DNA of 64,000 nucleotides, from assembly GCA_965200235.1 (NCBI GenBank), contig OZ241339.1:496001-560000 (forward strand), read 5' to 3'. Of the stretch, positions 17,712 to 25,260 are shown one piece after another. The position numbers and the translations under genes are program-made. Each line of letters starts with the position of its first letter. The first letter of the stretch is position 1. Under the pieces are notes generated by a model. The model worked only from the letters and a program-made list of their open reading frames with translations. It did not search any database and was not told the origin of the DNA. Source of the DNA: Azotimanducus chitobiosivorans (GTDB taxonomy: Bacteria; Pseudomonadota; Gammaproteobacteria; Pseudomonadales; Azotimanducaceae).

Positions 17712-17786
17712 ATGAACGTCCTGCTTGGACATGTATCGGGGCTGAGGCTCAAGTACACGGACAAGTACAAGGAATTGATCGCGTGA
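17712..17786 (+). CDS. 24-residue ORF coupled to the methyltransferase
   Basis: ATG 17712 has a strong ribosome-binding site, AAAGGA, at 17701-17705 and just before. The frame reads MNVLLGHVSGLRLKYTDKYK and ends with TGA 17784-17786. That stop overlaps the GTG start of the methyltransferase (GTGA). The methyltransferase has no ribosome-binding site of its own that I can see, so the small ORF probably delivers ribosomes to it. It could be a leader or the last piece of a lost gene. Confidence 0.5.
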   Translation: MNVLLGHVSGLRLKYTDKYKELIA

Positions 17787-18601
17787 TTGGGCAAGCCAAA
17801 ATCCACATAGACCCGTCTTTTGAGGAACCGATGGATCTTGCGGCAAAGACTGCGCCGCAATCATTGACGGAGGCTTGGCTCGGCAAGGTGCATGAGGGCG
17901 ATTGCATCAAGCTCATGGACAAGCTGCCAGCCTGCTCAATTGATTTGATCGTCACCAGCCCGCCCTACAACATCAAGAACTCCACAGGCAACGGATTGAA
18001 GAACGGGTCCGGCGGCAAATGGCAAAATGCCGCACTTCTCGACGGCTACTCGCATCACTCGGACTGCCTGCCGCACGACGAATACGTGGCTTGGCAGCGC
18101 CGTTGCCTGACAAGCATGATGCGGGTTCTTAAAGAGAGCGGAGCGATCTTCTACAATCACAAATGGCGTGTTCAAAATGGAATGCTGCAAGATCGCTCCG
18201 ACATTGTGAAAGGGTTCCCGGTGCGTCAGGTGATTATTTGGAAGAGGGATGGCGGCATAAACTTCAATCCGGGGTATTTCCTGCCAACCTACGAGGTGGT
18301 TTATCTCATATGCAAGCCGGATTTTCGCTTGCCGCCAAAAGTCAACGCGATGGGCGACGTCTGGGAAATTCCTCAAGAAAAAAACAATCCGCACCCGGCC
18401 CCGTTCCCGGTGGAGCTTGCCGCACGATGCGTGAGGGCGACAGACGAAGGCATCGTGTTGGACCCCTTCATGGGGTCTGGCAATGCTGCAATCGCGGCGG
18501 AGGCACTAGGCAAACAGTGGATCGGCATGGATATATCCCCCGACTATTGCAAGATGGCTGCGGAGAGAATAAACGCAGCAAGAGGCCTCTTGAGGAAATG
18601 A
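17783..18601 (+). CDS. DNA methyltransferase of a restriction-modification pair (beta-type motif order)
   Basis: A 272-residue amino-methyltransferase. Motif IV TSPPYN is at residues 58-63 and comes before motif I DPFMGSG at residues 227-233, which is the beta-class order. An acidic AdoMet-binding residue follows in IGMDIS. HPAPFP near residue 204 is common in SPPY-type N4-cytosine or N6-adenine enzymes. The next gene resembles the MvaI/BcnI endonucleases, whose partner enzymes are N4-cytosine methyltransferases, so N4-cytosine is the better guess. The enzyme looks complete. It starts with GTG 17783 within the stop of the 24-residue ORF, and the island is bounded on the left by tRNA-Cys. Confidence 0.88.
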   Translation: MIGQAKIHIDPSFEEPMDLAAKTAPQSLTEAWLGKVHEGDCIKLMDKLPACSIDLIVTSPPYNIKNSTGNGLKNGSGGKWQNAALLDGYSHHSDCLPHDEYVAWQRRCLTSMMRVLKESGAIFYNHKWRVQNGMLQDRSDIVKGFPVRQVIIWKRDGGINFNPGYFLPTYEVVYLICKPDFRLPPKVNAMGDVWEIPQEKNNPHPAPFPVELAARCVRATDEGIVLDPFMGSGNAAIAAEALGKQWIGMDISPDYCKMAAERINAARGLLRK

Positions 18602-18604
18602 CCA

Positions 18605-18997
18605 ATGCGCCAACCACCAAAAAACAAGCGGGAGTTGCTTGATCGGCTTGACGAGATAATTCGCCGTGGCTGGTACAACATGGATGTTTCGCGCTATTCA
18701 GGTTCGGGCGCGCCCGGCGTGTTCGTGGAAGACCTGCTCGGACTGACCACCGGAAACAAGGACATACCTGATGCGGTTGGATGGGAGTTGAAATATTACA
18801 GCCCACAAACGAACCTCATCACCTTGTTCCACAAGGAGCCTAATCCGAAGGGGGTTGTGCGTGGCACTGTCGCAATTGACTTTGATGCACGAGAAAACCA
18901 GCTAGGCTCCAACGCGCTACGCAATCACGGGACGAAATTTAGGGTTGCGCCGGAAGATGTCTGCCGGCTCTATCTGAAAAAGGAGCGCATTGGTTGA
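18605..18997 (+). CDS. Truncated MvaI/BcnI-family restriction endonuclease
   Basis: A 130-residue product three bases behind the methyltransferase. GVFVEDLLGL near residue 38, then D56, E61 and K63 in IPDAVGWELKYY form the PD-(D/E)XK-type nuclease core, and LITLFHKEPNP near residue 71 is also typical of MvaI/BcnI relatives. Those enzymes are about 240 residues, so the C-terminal half is missing: the frame stops at 18997 and no continuation is recognisable before the next gene at 19070. The catalytic core is kept but much of the recognition half is gone, so the enzyme is probably inactive and the methyltransferase an orphan. A natural mini-form cannot be excluded. Confidence 0.75.
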   Translation: MRQPPKNKRELLDRLDEIIRRGWYNMDVSRYSGSGAPGVFVEDLLGLTTGNKDIPDAVGWELKYYSPQTNLITLFHKEPNPKGVVRGTVAIDFDARENQLGSNALRNHGTKFRVAPEDVCRLYLKKERIG

Positions 18998-19069
18998 CGC
19001 AAGTACATAGGCCCGAATAAGAACGTCTAGAATAGACTCGTATAATTCACCGTATCTCTCTTGCCATTC

Positions 19070-20113
19070 ATGCTGGTTGCTGCGCCACAGCTAGAACAGT
19101 TCGCGGCGGAGCTATTGGCTACCGCAGGTGCGCCGCGCGAGCGCGCTGACGAGACCGCAAATCATCTGGTACTTGCCAACTTGAAAGGGCACGATTCGCA
19201 CGGCGTCGGCATGATTCCGCACTACCTCTATGCCATGAAGCACGGCGAATTGTGTGCGGATGCCGAGTGTTCAGTGTTTCGCGATGCCGGGCCGGTGATT
19301 GGTGTGGATGCCAAGCGATGTTTCGGGCAGGTGGCTGGGCGGATTGCCATGGACTTGGGTCTCAAGCGCGTATCAACCTTGGGCCTCGCGGTGATTGCGG
19401 TTCGCGGCGCCTATCATTTGGGACGCATCGGTAGCTACGCCGAACAGTGCGCGCGCGAAAATCGAATTTCCTTGCATTTCGTGAATGCCACCGGCCACGC
19501 GCCGCTCGTCGTACCTTGGGGTGGCCGCGAAGCGCGCTTTATGACCAATCCATTTTGCTGCGGTATTCCAAGGACAGAACACGACCCGCTTATTCTCGAC
19601 ATGGCAACGAGCCTGATCGCGCTCGGCAAGGTGCGCGTTGCCCACGCCCGTGGGGAGCGACTCGCCCCGGGCGCGCTGATGGACAGCGAAGGCAGCCCAA
19701 CCGATGACCCAGGGAGCATCTTTGAAGGCAAGGGCGGGAACTTGGTTCCGTTTGGTCGCCACAAGGGTTCTGGCCTCGGGCTGATCTGCGAACTGCTCGG
19801 CGGCGCGTTCGCTGGCGAATGGTCGATACAGCCCGCACATCCGCGCGGCGACCGGATCATCAACAACATGCTGAGCATCATTCTCGATTGCGACCTGTTT
19901 GGCGGCGAGGCGCGCTTTCGTGAGGAAGTCGAGGCGATGATCGAATATGTACAATCATCAAAGCCTGCCAAGGGCGTTGACCGTGTGCGCATTGCTGGCG
20001 AACCGGAGCGAGAGGCTATGGCGGGGCGTTCATCGCATGGCATCGAAGTTGAAGACGCGACATGGCAGTCTTTGCTGCGTGCTGGCGAGAGGCTCGGTAT
20101 TCAGTTCAATTAA
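19070..20113 (+). CDS. Malate/L-lactate/ureidoglycolate dehydrogenase family (Ldh2 type)
   Basis: A 347-residue NAD(P)-dependent oxidoreductase of the Ldh2 fold. Family landmarks are LVLANLKGHDSHGVGMIPHY near residue 33 (HDSHG contains the catalytic histidine), GAYHLGRIGSYAEQ near residue 113, and the C-terminal GGNLVPFGRHKGSGLG block near residue 224. It should reduce a 2-oxo acid or the reverse; the substrate is not predictable. ATG 19070 is preferred to TTG 19061. TATAAT at 19041-19046 is a good -10 box with no clear -35. The next gene follows after 12 bases. Confidence 0.88.
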   Translation: MLVAAPQLEQFAAELLATAGAPRERADETANHLVLANLKGHDSHGVGMIPHYLYAMKHGELCADAECSVFRDAGPVIGVDAKRCFGQVAGRIAMDLGLKRVSTLGLAVIAVRGAYHLGRIGSYAEQCARENRISLHFVNATGHAPLVVPWGGREARFMTNPFCCGIPRTEHDPLILDMATSLIALGKVRVAHARGERLAPGALMDSEGSPTDDPGSIFEGKGGNLVPFGRHKGSGLGLICELLGGAFAGEWSIQPAHPRGDRIINNMLSIILDCDLFGGEARFREEVEAMIEYVQSSKPAKGVDRVRIAGEPEREAMAGRSSHGIEVEDATWQSLLRAGERLGIQFN

Positions 20114-20125
20114 GCGGGAGCAGCA

Positions 20126-20986
20126 ATGAGCTACCAACAAATCAGTTACGAAGTCCAAGATCGGATCGCCACCATCACCCTCAATCGTCCAGAGCGCTTG
20201 AATGCGTTTACTGCTGGCATGATGCAAGAGATAGTGGATGCGCTTGATCGGGTCAATGCCGATGATGACGTGCGGGCGGTGATCTTCACCGGTGCCGGTC
20301 GAGGCTTTTGCGCAGGCGCCGATCTTTCATCCGGCGGCGGCACCTTCGATCATTCAGGTCGCGTTGATGAGCCTGCGGCGCACCGCGACTCGGGCGGCGT
20401 ATTGACCCTCGCCATCTTCAATTGCCTCAAGCCAGTGATTTCAGCGTGCAACGGGCCCGCGGTCGGCATTGGCGCAACCATGCAGTGCGCGATGGACGTT
20501 CGGCTCGCGTCAGAGAACGCCAGATTCGGCTTCGTGTTCGCGCGGCGCGGCATCGTGCCAGAAGCGGCGTCGAGTTGGTTTCTGCCAAGAATCGTGGGAA
20601 TATCCAAGGCGCTTGAATGGTGCTATTCGGGCAAGGTGTTCGATGCGAGCGAAGCGCTCGAAGGCGGCTTCGTGCGCTCGCTTCATGCGCCGGACGAACT
20701 GCTGCCGGCGGCGCGGGCGCTTGCGCGCGAAATCGCCGACAACACATCATCGATTTCAGTCGCGCTGATTCGCCACATGATGTGGCGCACACTCGGAGCG
20801 GCGCATCCGATGGAAGCGCATAGGCTCGATTCTCAAGGCATATTTCATACCGGATCGTCCGCGGATGCCAAGGAAGGTGTGCAGTCGTTTCTTGAGAAGC
20901 GGCCAGCGGCATTCCCCGGCCGCGTGAGCCAAGACATGCCGAGCTTCTTCCCTTGGTGGCAAGAACCGGAATTTTCGACCGACTAG
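20126..20986 (+). CDS. Enoyl-CoA hydratase/isomerase
   Basis: A 286-residue crotonase-fold protein. The oxyanion-hole segments are FCAGADL near residue 60 and NGPAVGIGATMQ near residue 109, and an active-site glutamate is in RRGIVPEAASSW near residue 139. It would act on enoyl-CoA esters in fatty-acid or branched-chain oxidation. GGGAG at 20116-20120 precedes the ATG. Its stop TAG lies inside the CTAG that flanks the adjacent MITE-like element, so the element is inserted exactly at the end of this gene. Confidence 0.9.
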   Translation: MSYQQISYEVQDRIATITLNRPERLNAFTAGMMQEIVDALDRVNADDDVRAVIFTGAGRGFCAGADLSSGGGTFDHSGRVDEPAAHRDSGGVLTLAIFNCLKPVISACNGPAVGIGATMQCAMDVRLASENARFGFVFARRGIVPEAASSWFLPRIVGISKALEWCYSGKVFDASEALEGGFVRSLHAPDELLPAARALAREIADNTSSISVALIRHMMWRTLGAAHPMEAHRLDSQGIFHTGSSADAKEGVQSFLEKRPAAFPGRVSQDMPSFFPWWQEPEFSTD

Positions 20987-21160
20987 GCGCCTGCACCGTA
21001 GGAAGTCAGACAAGCGAAAATTCGATCCCGCCGCCCGTTTGAACGGTCGATTGAGGATAATATCGAGCTATATTTGACGAAATCGAATCGAGCGAGGTCA
21101 AATGTTCAAACGGGCGAGTGGGAGCGGATTTGCAGCCGCGAATTCCTACGGTGCAGGCTC
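20987..21160. mobile_element. 174-bp MITE-like inverted-repeat element with CTAG flanks
   Basis: The left end GCGCCTGCACCGTAGGAA and the right end (reverse complement GAGCCTGCACCGTAGGAA) form an 18-bp inverted repeat with one mismatch. CTAG flanks both sides (20983-20986 and 21161-21164), consistent with a 4-bp target duplication. An inner perfect inverted repeat, GCCCGTTTGAAC and GTTCAAACGGGC, lies at about 21034 and 21104. No protein is encoded. A matching left end occurs at 48451 and a partial one near 56036. Confidence 0.8.
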
Positions 21161-21171
21161 CTAGGGAAGCT

Positions 21172-21227
21172 CTTGTCTTTGAGCCGGTCAGTCATATCGA
21201 GGCATCCTTGCGTGATGGGGCGCGAAG
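21172..21227 (-). repeat. Duplicated 5' end of the SDR gene at 26.5 kb
   Basis: These 56 bases match 26504-26559 with three or so differences. On the minus strand they contain the start codon (ATG 21195), the first eight codons (MTDRLKDK) and upstream sequence of the intact SDR gene at 25643-26527. The rest of the gene is absent here. The complete IS is inserted at the upstream edge of this fragment; across the insertion, TATAGGT follows in both copies. Confidence 0.85.
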
Positions 21228-22920
21228 AGTGTTGTCCAATAAGAACATGAGGGTGAATAATGGAGACTCGGCAAGTTAAGGTGTCTTGAGGGGCAGGGTC
21301 CGCGATTCGAGCCACAGGGTTCGGTCGGGATGGTAGCCGATTGGGCCGGGGGCTGTGCGGGGAACTGGCGTTCAGGCCGCGGCACGGGGAAGAAATTCGC
21401 GAGTTTTGCAAAAAAGGAGGGCGCCGGGCCTGGGAGAGCATTGCGCCGCCGCGTGGAAGGAACGCGGAGCTACAGGAGCGAAGCGCAATGCGGCGCAAGC
21501 GCGGCGCCCGAGTTCCGGCAGGCGTGGCGCGTCGACCGGAGCGAAGCGCCGCGCGTGATCGAGCCTGAAGGCCGCGCTCAGGCGGCGCTGCGGCGGAAGA
21601 CCAGCCTGAACAGCTCGTCGCGCGCCGCGGCCACGCGCTTCGCGGCCTGGATGTCGGACTCGGCGAGCGCCTGGGCGTCGAGCGCCTTGAAGGTCACGCC
21701 CGGCTTCAGGAAGCGCCCGGCCCCCGGCAGCCGCTTCAGCGCCTCGTAGGGCGTGGCGACAAGTTCCCTCGGGTAGGTCCGCCTGGCCTTCCCCTTGGCG
21801 TCGGCGCGCAGCCGCGGGAACAGGCAGGGCCGGTGGAAGTTGAGGAACGGCGACAGCACGTCCCGCGTGAACGCGTGCACGACGCCGGCGTGCCCCGTGG
21901 GGATGTGCAGGTGGCCGAGGTGCCTGCGGACGGTGTGCGCGTTCTTGCCCTCCGCGAGGGCGTTGTCGTTGCTGCGCCGGGGGCGCGACCTGGTGAACTC
22001 GGCGTCGAGCTTCGCGAGCATCGACGCCACGCGCCTGTTGACGTACTCGGAGCCGTTGTCGGAATGGAAGCCCTTGATGGCGAACGGGAACAGCGAGAGG
22101 AGCCCTTCGAGCACCGGGACCATGTGGTTCTCCGAGATGGCGGGCACCGCGCCGATGTACTGGTACTGGGTCTCGCAGTCCACAAGGTTGACCAGGTACA
22201 CGCCCTTGGCGCCGTCGAGGTCGCCCTGGTGCACGGTGTCCACCCGGACGTGCCCGGGCTCGCCCTTCGGCTCCGGCGGCCTGCGCTCGCCGATCTCCGA
22301 CGGCGACGGCCTCGTCTTCGCCAGCGTCGTCCGCTTCGACCGGTAGGTCCGCGAGCGCCGCAGGTTGTAGATGTGGCTGGGCGAGATCCCCGCCAGGCGC
22401 CCGAACGCCGCTTCGCCGAAGACCTCCGACTGCCGCCGCAGGACATGCGCCATCGCCTTCCCCGACATCTGCCCGCAGAGCCTGTCCGCCTCCGCCAGCA
22501 GCACGATGTCCGCGCGCGTGTACACCCGCCCGAACGGCCGCCCGCTGTTCCGCCCGCGCAGGTCGCGCGCATGCCCCGTGTCCAGGAACTGCCGCACCCG
22601 CCGGTCGAGCTGCGCCTCGGACAGGCCGGTGAAGCGCATCAGGAACCGCCTCACCACGCCCTTGTCAGCCCGCCCGAGGCGCCGGTACCCGAACCGCCCC
22701 AGCGCCCATTCCAGCAGCTCGCAGACCGATGCCCGGTCCAACGCCCGGCATTCAAGCGGCACGCCGGCCAGCAGCGTCCGCATCTCGTCTATCGTCTTCA
22801 CCCGACGCAGGTCTATGTCCACAATCATCCTCCAATGATCGCGGATTCACCACCTGTTCACCCTCATCTAGCGTTGGAATCAGGCCTCGCCTTCGCCCTC
22901 ATGTAGCGTTGGACAACTCT
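21228..22920 (-). mobile_element. Complete insertion sequence (1,693 bp) with 5-bp target duplication
   Basis: The ends read AGTGTTGTCCAA (left) and, as reverse complement, AGAGTTGTCCAA (right). The repeat continues imperfectly to ACATGAGGGTGAA and ACATGAGGGCGAA. CGAAG is present directly outside each end (21223-21227 and 22921-22925), which gives a 5-bp target duplication and a recent insertion. A second copy of the ATGAGGGTGAA box lies inside the right end at about 22857-22878. The single transposase gene fills most of the element. A decayed relative is at 44463-44709. Confidence 0.88.
21578..22828 (-). CDS. Transposase with integrase (rve) catalytic core
   Basis: A 416-residue transposase. 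The N-terminal part has helix-turn-helix character (residues about 20-120, then GRLAGISPSHIYNLRRSR). The DDE core is visible: VRVDTVHQGD with the first Asp near residue 200, FHSDNGSEYVN with the second near residue 258, and NALAEGKN with the Glu near residue 294. It resembles IS481-like and related rve-type transposases; I cannot fix the IS family. The gene looks intact, and its base composition is strikingly GC-rich in both frames. It lies inside a complete IS, so the element may be active. Confidence 0.88.
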   Translation of the reverse strand: MIVDIDLRRVKTIDEMRTLLAGVPLECRALDRASVCELLEWALGRFGYRRLGRADKGVVRRFLMRFTGLSEAQLDRRVRQFLDTGHARDLRGRNSGRPFGRVYTRADIVLLAEADRLCGQMSGKAMAHVLRRQSEVFGEAAFGRLAGISPSHIYNLRRSRTYRSKRTTLAKTRPSPSEIGERRPPEPKGEPGHVRVDTVHQGDLDGAKGVYLVNLVDCETQYQYIGAVPAISENHMVPVLEGLLSLFPFAIKGFHSDNGSEYVNRRVASMLAKLDAEFTRSRPRRSNDNALAEGKNAHTVRRHLGHLHIPTGHAGVVHAFTRDVLSPFLNFHRPCLFPRLRADAKGKARRTYPRELVATPYEALKRLPGAGRFLKPGVTFKALDAQALAESDIQAAKRVAAARDELFRLVFRRSAA

Positions 22921-22976
22921 CGAAGTATAGGTTGAATGTAGGATGTGATACAATCCGCCCAACATAGTTGTTAACC

Positions 22977-23006
22977 GCCCGCTGGTGTACTCCTTTGCCG
23001 GCGGGC
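22977..23006 (+). promoter_or_regulatory. 5'-UTR hairpin of phase-variable cassette A
   Basis: GCCCGCTGG pairs with CCGGCGGGC around a 12-base loop, nine pairs including one wobble. It ends 20 bases before the ATG and just ahead of the GAAAGGA ribosome-binding site. The same hairpin, with a different stem sequence, precedes cassette B (29223-29254). TACAAT at 22949-22954 preceded by TGTG looks like an extended -10 promoter upstream of it. Confidence 0.6.
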
Positions 23007-23025
23007 TAGCCGAAAGGAAAAACAC

Positions 23026-23677
23026 ATGAAACGAATAACCAGTAAATACCCCCCCCCCCCCCCCCCCCCCCCGCCTTGCTAAATTAGCAACACTCGCCGT
23101 CGCGCTGGTGGGGATTGGACTGGCCGCGCCGGTTGCCGCGCAGAACTGCCAGACATTCTATAATCCGGAACTCCCCATAACAGGGATATCGGGCAATGAC
23201 CGCCACTATAAATGCTACCTGCGGTTTGTCTGGTTTAACCAAGGCAAGGGCTCTTGGTGCGCGAGGGACTGGTACCGGTCCTGCATGCATTCGGGATGGC
23301 ATGATGTTCAAGTACGTAATATGAACGGAATCTGGGTTAAGGACCCGAGTCAGGACGCCGGACCCGTTGGCGGAGCGAACCGGATAGAGGTCGGCCAGAA
23401 TGGATGGGTAACGGGATACGCCCCACATGACACGGGCAGGGTCGCGCCGCGTAAAATCTACGTTTCCGGCGGCCAGATCATTGTCTATCCGTATGTGTGC
23501 CGCGGGTCCCTGAAAACGACCCCGGAAGATCCGGGACAGCGAATCCAGTCTAACGATGACAGGGCAGAAATGTTCTTTCCAAATCCCACCCTATCGGAAA
23601 TCCGGACGTACAAGACCAGCGGGTCGTGCGGTGGCTGCCCCGCTGGTGGGAATCTAACCGGAACCGGCTGCAACTAG
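23026..23677 (+). CDS. Cassette A: secreted cysteine-rich protein with poly-C switch (out of frame as given)
   Basis: ATG 23026 has a good ribosome-binding site (GAAAGGA). It reads MKRITSKY and then enters a poly-C tract (prolines). With 24 C the frame stops at 23080, while the body runs open in another frame to 23677. With 23 or 26 C the whole would be one 216- or 217-residue protein: MKRITSKY, a proline run, RLAKLATLAVALVGIG and a cleavage site APVAAQ. The mature part of about 180 residues has about 10 cysteines (for example NCQTFYN, HYKCYL, YRSC, CGGCPAGG) but no domain I recognise. Cysteines suggest a disulphide-stabilised secreted or surface protein. The 5' leader, poly-C and 3' flank are shared with cassette B; the mature protein is not. 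Confidence 0.75.
23049..23072 (+). repeat. Poly-C tract (24 C) within signal-peptide codons, cassette A
   Basis: Twenty-four consecutive C follow TA of the TAC codon. Such tracts change length by slipped-strand mispairing, and here one base lost or two gained puts the start codon in frame with the secreted protein. The exact count depends on how well the sequencing handled the homopolymer. Confidence 0.9.
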
Positions 23678-23685
23678 ACGCACGC

Positions 23686-23711
23686 GGGGCGGTCTTCGGG
23701 TCGCCCTTTTT
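23686..23711 (+). terminator. Intrinsic terminator behind cassette A
   Basis: GGGCGG and TCGCCC form a six-pair stem around an eight-base loop, followed at once by TTTTT. It lies nine bases after the stop of cassette A. The same arrangement, with CGCCCTTTTTCATG conserved, follows cassette B. Confidence 0.75.
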
Positions 23712-23722
23712 CATGGTTGTTC

Positions 23723-23759
23723 GAGGCGCATAGAACGCCCCGATTGCGAGTTTAGAGAA
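23723..23759 (+). repeat. Conserved 3' flank shared by cassettes A and B
   Basis: GGCGCATAGAACGCCCC followed by (G/T)ATTGCG and a TTxAGAGAA-like end is found here and at 30145-30183. It includes a short hairpin (GGCG/CGCC). Together with the shared leader it shows that the homology between the two cassettes brackets unrelated coding parts. Confidence 0.75.
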
Positions 23760-23840
23760 ACTTGGCTACCGCGCCTCTTTGCGCTTTGGCACCGACGGAA
23801 TAGTGTACAACCATGCAGGCGGTTAATTCGCTTGCAAGAC

Positions 23841-24233
23841 CTACCCGGCCCGAATGAGCGGTAAGCTTGTGGGATATGCTGGCTTGTTTCCGCAAGGGAA
23901 GTAATCCGCTGGCTTATGCGTTGAGGTTTGAGGCTGATAATCGGCTAATTGTTTGATCTTGGCTTTTGAACGCTTGCCTACTGGTGAGGGTTGATCGGTT
24001 GAGGTGAATAGCCATTGAACCGAGGCGGCAATCATGCTCGAGCTGGCGGGGCTGTTACCGCAATCAAAAGCGTATTGCAGGTGTTCGGCCAGTTTCGGAT
24101 CGGTTGGTTGGTCATTGCCGACCCACGCCGCGCAAGCCGTCCACCGGATCAACAACAGGCCACGCAAGTGCCTTGGCTTCAAAGCTCCCAATGAGGTCTT
24201 GCAAAACGCCTTCGATTCTGGCGAAACTACCAT
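23841..24233 (-). other. Unrecognised open stretch, probably gene debris
   Basis: The region 23760-24130 holds no convincing gene. The minus strand is open for 130 codons and includes residues such as LAEHLQYAFDCGNSPASSS, but it runs through the IS30-type fragment at its start and I do not recognise a family. I regard it as leftover sequence from earlier insertions and deletions. Confidence 0.3.
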
Positions 24234-24261
24234 CTCACCGAGCGTTGCACTTCACGGTTGA
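24136..24261 (+). pseudogene. IS30-type transposase, C-terminal remnant
   Basis: About 40 residues, VHRINNRPRKCLGFKAPNEV through to SVALHG and a stop, match the C-terminus of IS30-family transposases (NxRPRKxLGFKTPxEV, ending ALHx). The rest of the gene and recognisable ends are missing. It abuts the repeated segment at 24264. Confidence 0.75.
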
Positions 24262-24263
24262 AG

Positions 24264-24395
24264 GTAGGTGTGCGCAAGACGATGTGTCCGACGGCTTTCG
24301 GGAAGCGATTGACAGATCAATCCAACGCGGGAATCACGGATTGCAGAAAGTTTTGGTAGGGCACTGCCGTGCCAAGACCCTCGAAACGCTGCTCG
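24264..24395. repeat. 132-bp segment repeated at 26562-26690
   Basis: The two segments are about 85-90 percent identical from TAGGTG to CGAAACGCTGCTCG. On the minus strand each encodes the last residues of the same DUF4143-type protein (YQNFLQSVIPALD here, YQNFLQSVVPALD at 26612) and 3' flanking sequence. Only the copy here continues into more of that gene. Confidence 0.85.
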
Positions 24396-24823
24396 AACTC
24401 GCCTTGGTAGACGAGGTAGCGATGAACCTTGCGCTTGGCGAGTTGCTCGAAGCGCCGCAATCCCTTGAACATTTTTTCGTCGGCTCGTGTTGACAACTGT
24501 ATCTCGACGGCGACGCATCCACCACCGCCCGTTTCGATGACGAGATCGACCTCAACGCCAAAAGCGTCGCGATACGTGCTGATTCGCCAACCCTTCTTGT
24601 GCAGCCGATTGTAGTAGAGGATTTGCAGAATCATCCATTGTTCGAACAGGCTGCCAAGCTCTTCACGGCTGAAATGTTCGAGTTTCCGTCTGCCGAGAAG
24701 ACTGTTGCGCACGCCCATGTCAAAACAGAGAAACTTGTCCTTTTGCCTCGCCCTTCGCTCCTTGCCGACTTCGGTGTAGCTTGGCAGAAGCTCGAAAAGC
24801 AGGGTATCGACGAGAATCTCCAT
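24317..24823 (-). pseudogene. ATPase-associated DUF4143 protein, C-terminal part
   Basis: The 168-residue open frame matches the C-terminal domain of AAA_14/DUF4143 proteins: KFLCFDMGVRNSLLGR, LFEQWMILQILYYNR, WRISTYRDAFGVEVDLVIE and VAVEIQLSTRADEKMFKGL. The N-terminal ATPase (AAA_14) half is missing. Directly upstream (24823) the sequence switches to the tail of a TonB receptor on the other strand, so the gene was cut by a rearrangement. No start codon of the original gene remains; MEILVDTLL near 24823 may be only an accidental start. Confidence 0.75.
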
Positions 24824-25140
24824 TCAATTACGCCGCGATGCTCTCGCCTCGCTTTGAAGTGAGGGCAAGCCTTGACCTGCAATACTCCGATGACTATCAG
24901 CCCGTGGACGATAACGACCCAGCGAACATTCAGGACGCGTTCACCAAAATCAGCGCGAGGGTAGAGCTTGTTGGCGATGACCGCTGGAGCGTCGCGTTGC
25001 TCGGCAAGAACCTCACTGACGAGACCGTATCCAACGCGCCGAACGACATTCCGCTCAGCAATGTTGGGTTTCTTGGCAGCTACTTCTACTTTACCGATCC
25101 GCCGCGAAGCGTGGAATTGCAGTTGGGGTACCGCTTATAG
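24823..25140 (+). pseudogene. TonB-dependent receptor, C-terminal remnant
   Basis: About 105 residues from FNYAAMLSPRFEVRASLDLQ to the terminal VELQLGYRL form the last beta-barrel strands of a TonB receptor. ALLGKNLTDETV is the typical GKNLTDE motif, and the final strand ends in an aromatic-rich outer-membrane insertion signal. The N-terminal plug and most of the barrel are missing. The junction with the DUF4143 fragment is near 24820. Confidence 0.8.
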
Positions 25141-25260
25141 CGGAGACGGCTCATCGCTCCACTGCTGCCGAACCGCGCAACACAATGCGAGCGTGTTCGA
25201 GTATGATTGATGCTCCAGTTGGCTTGAAAAGAATCCAATAAACCGACAGGGAAATCTGAA

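Noticed and set aside
21833..22906. 357-codon plus-strand frame across the IS
   Set aside because: It lies opposite the transposase, is arginine- and proline-rich, and matches nothing recognisable.
23049..23072. Treating the poly-C tracts as assembly gap filler
   Set aside because: Both tracts are followed by the same in-gene sequence and preceded by the same start codons, and gap filler would be N; real homopolymers with uncertain length are more likely.
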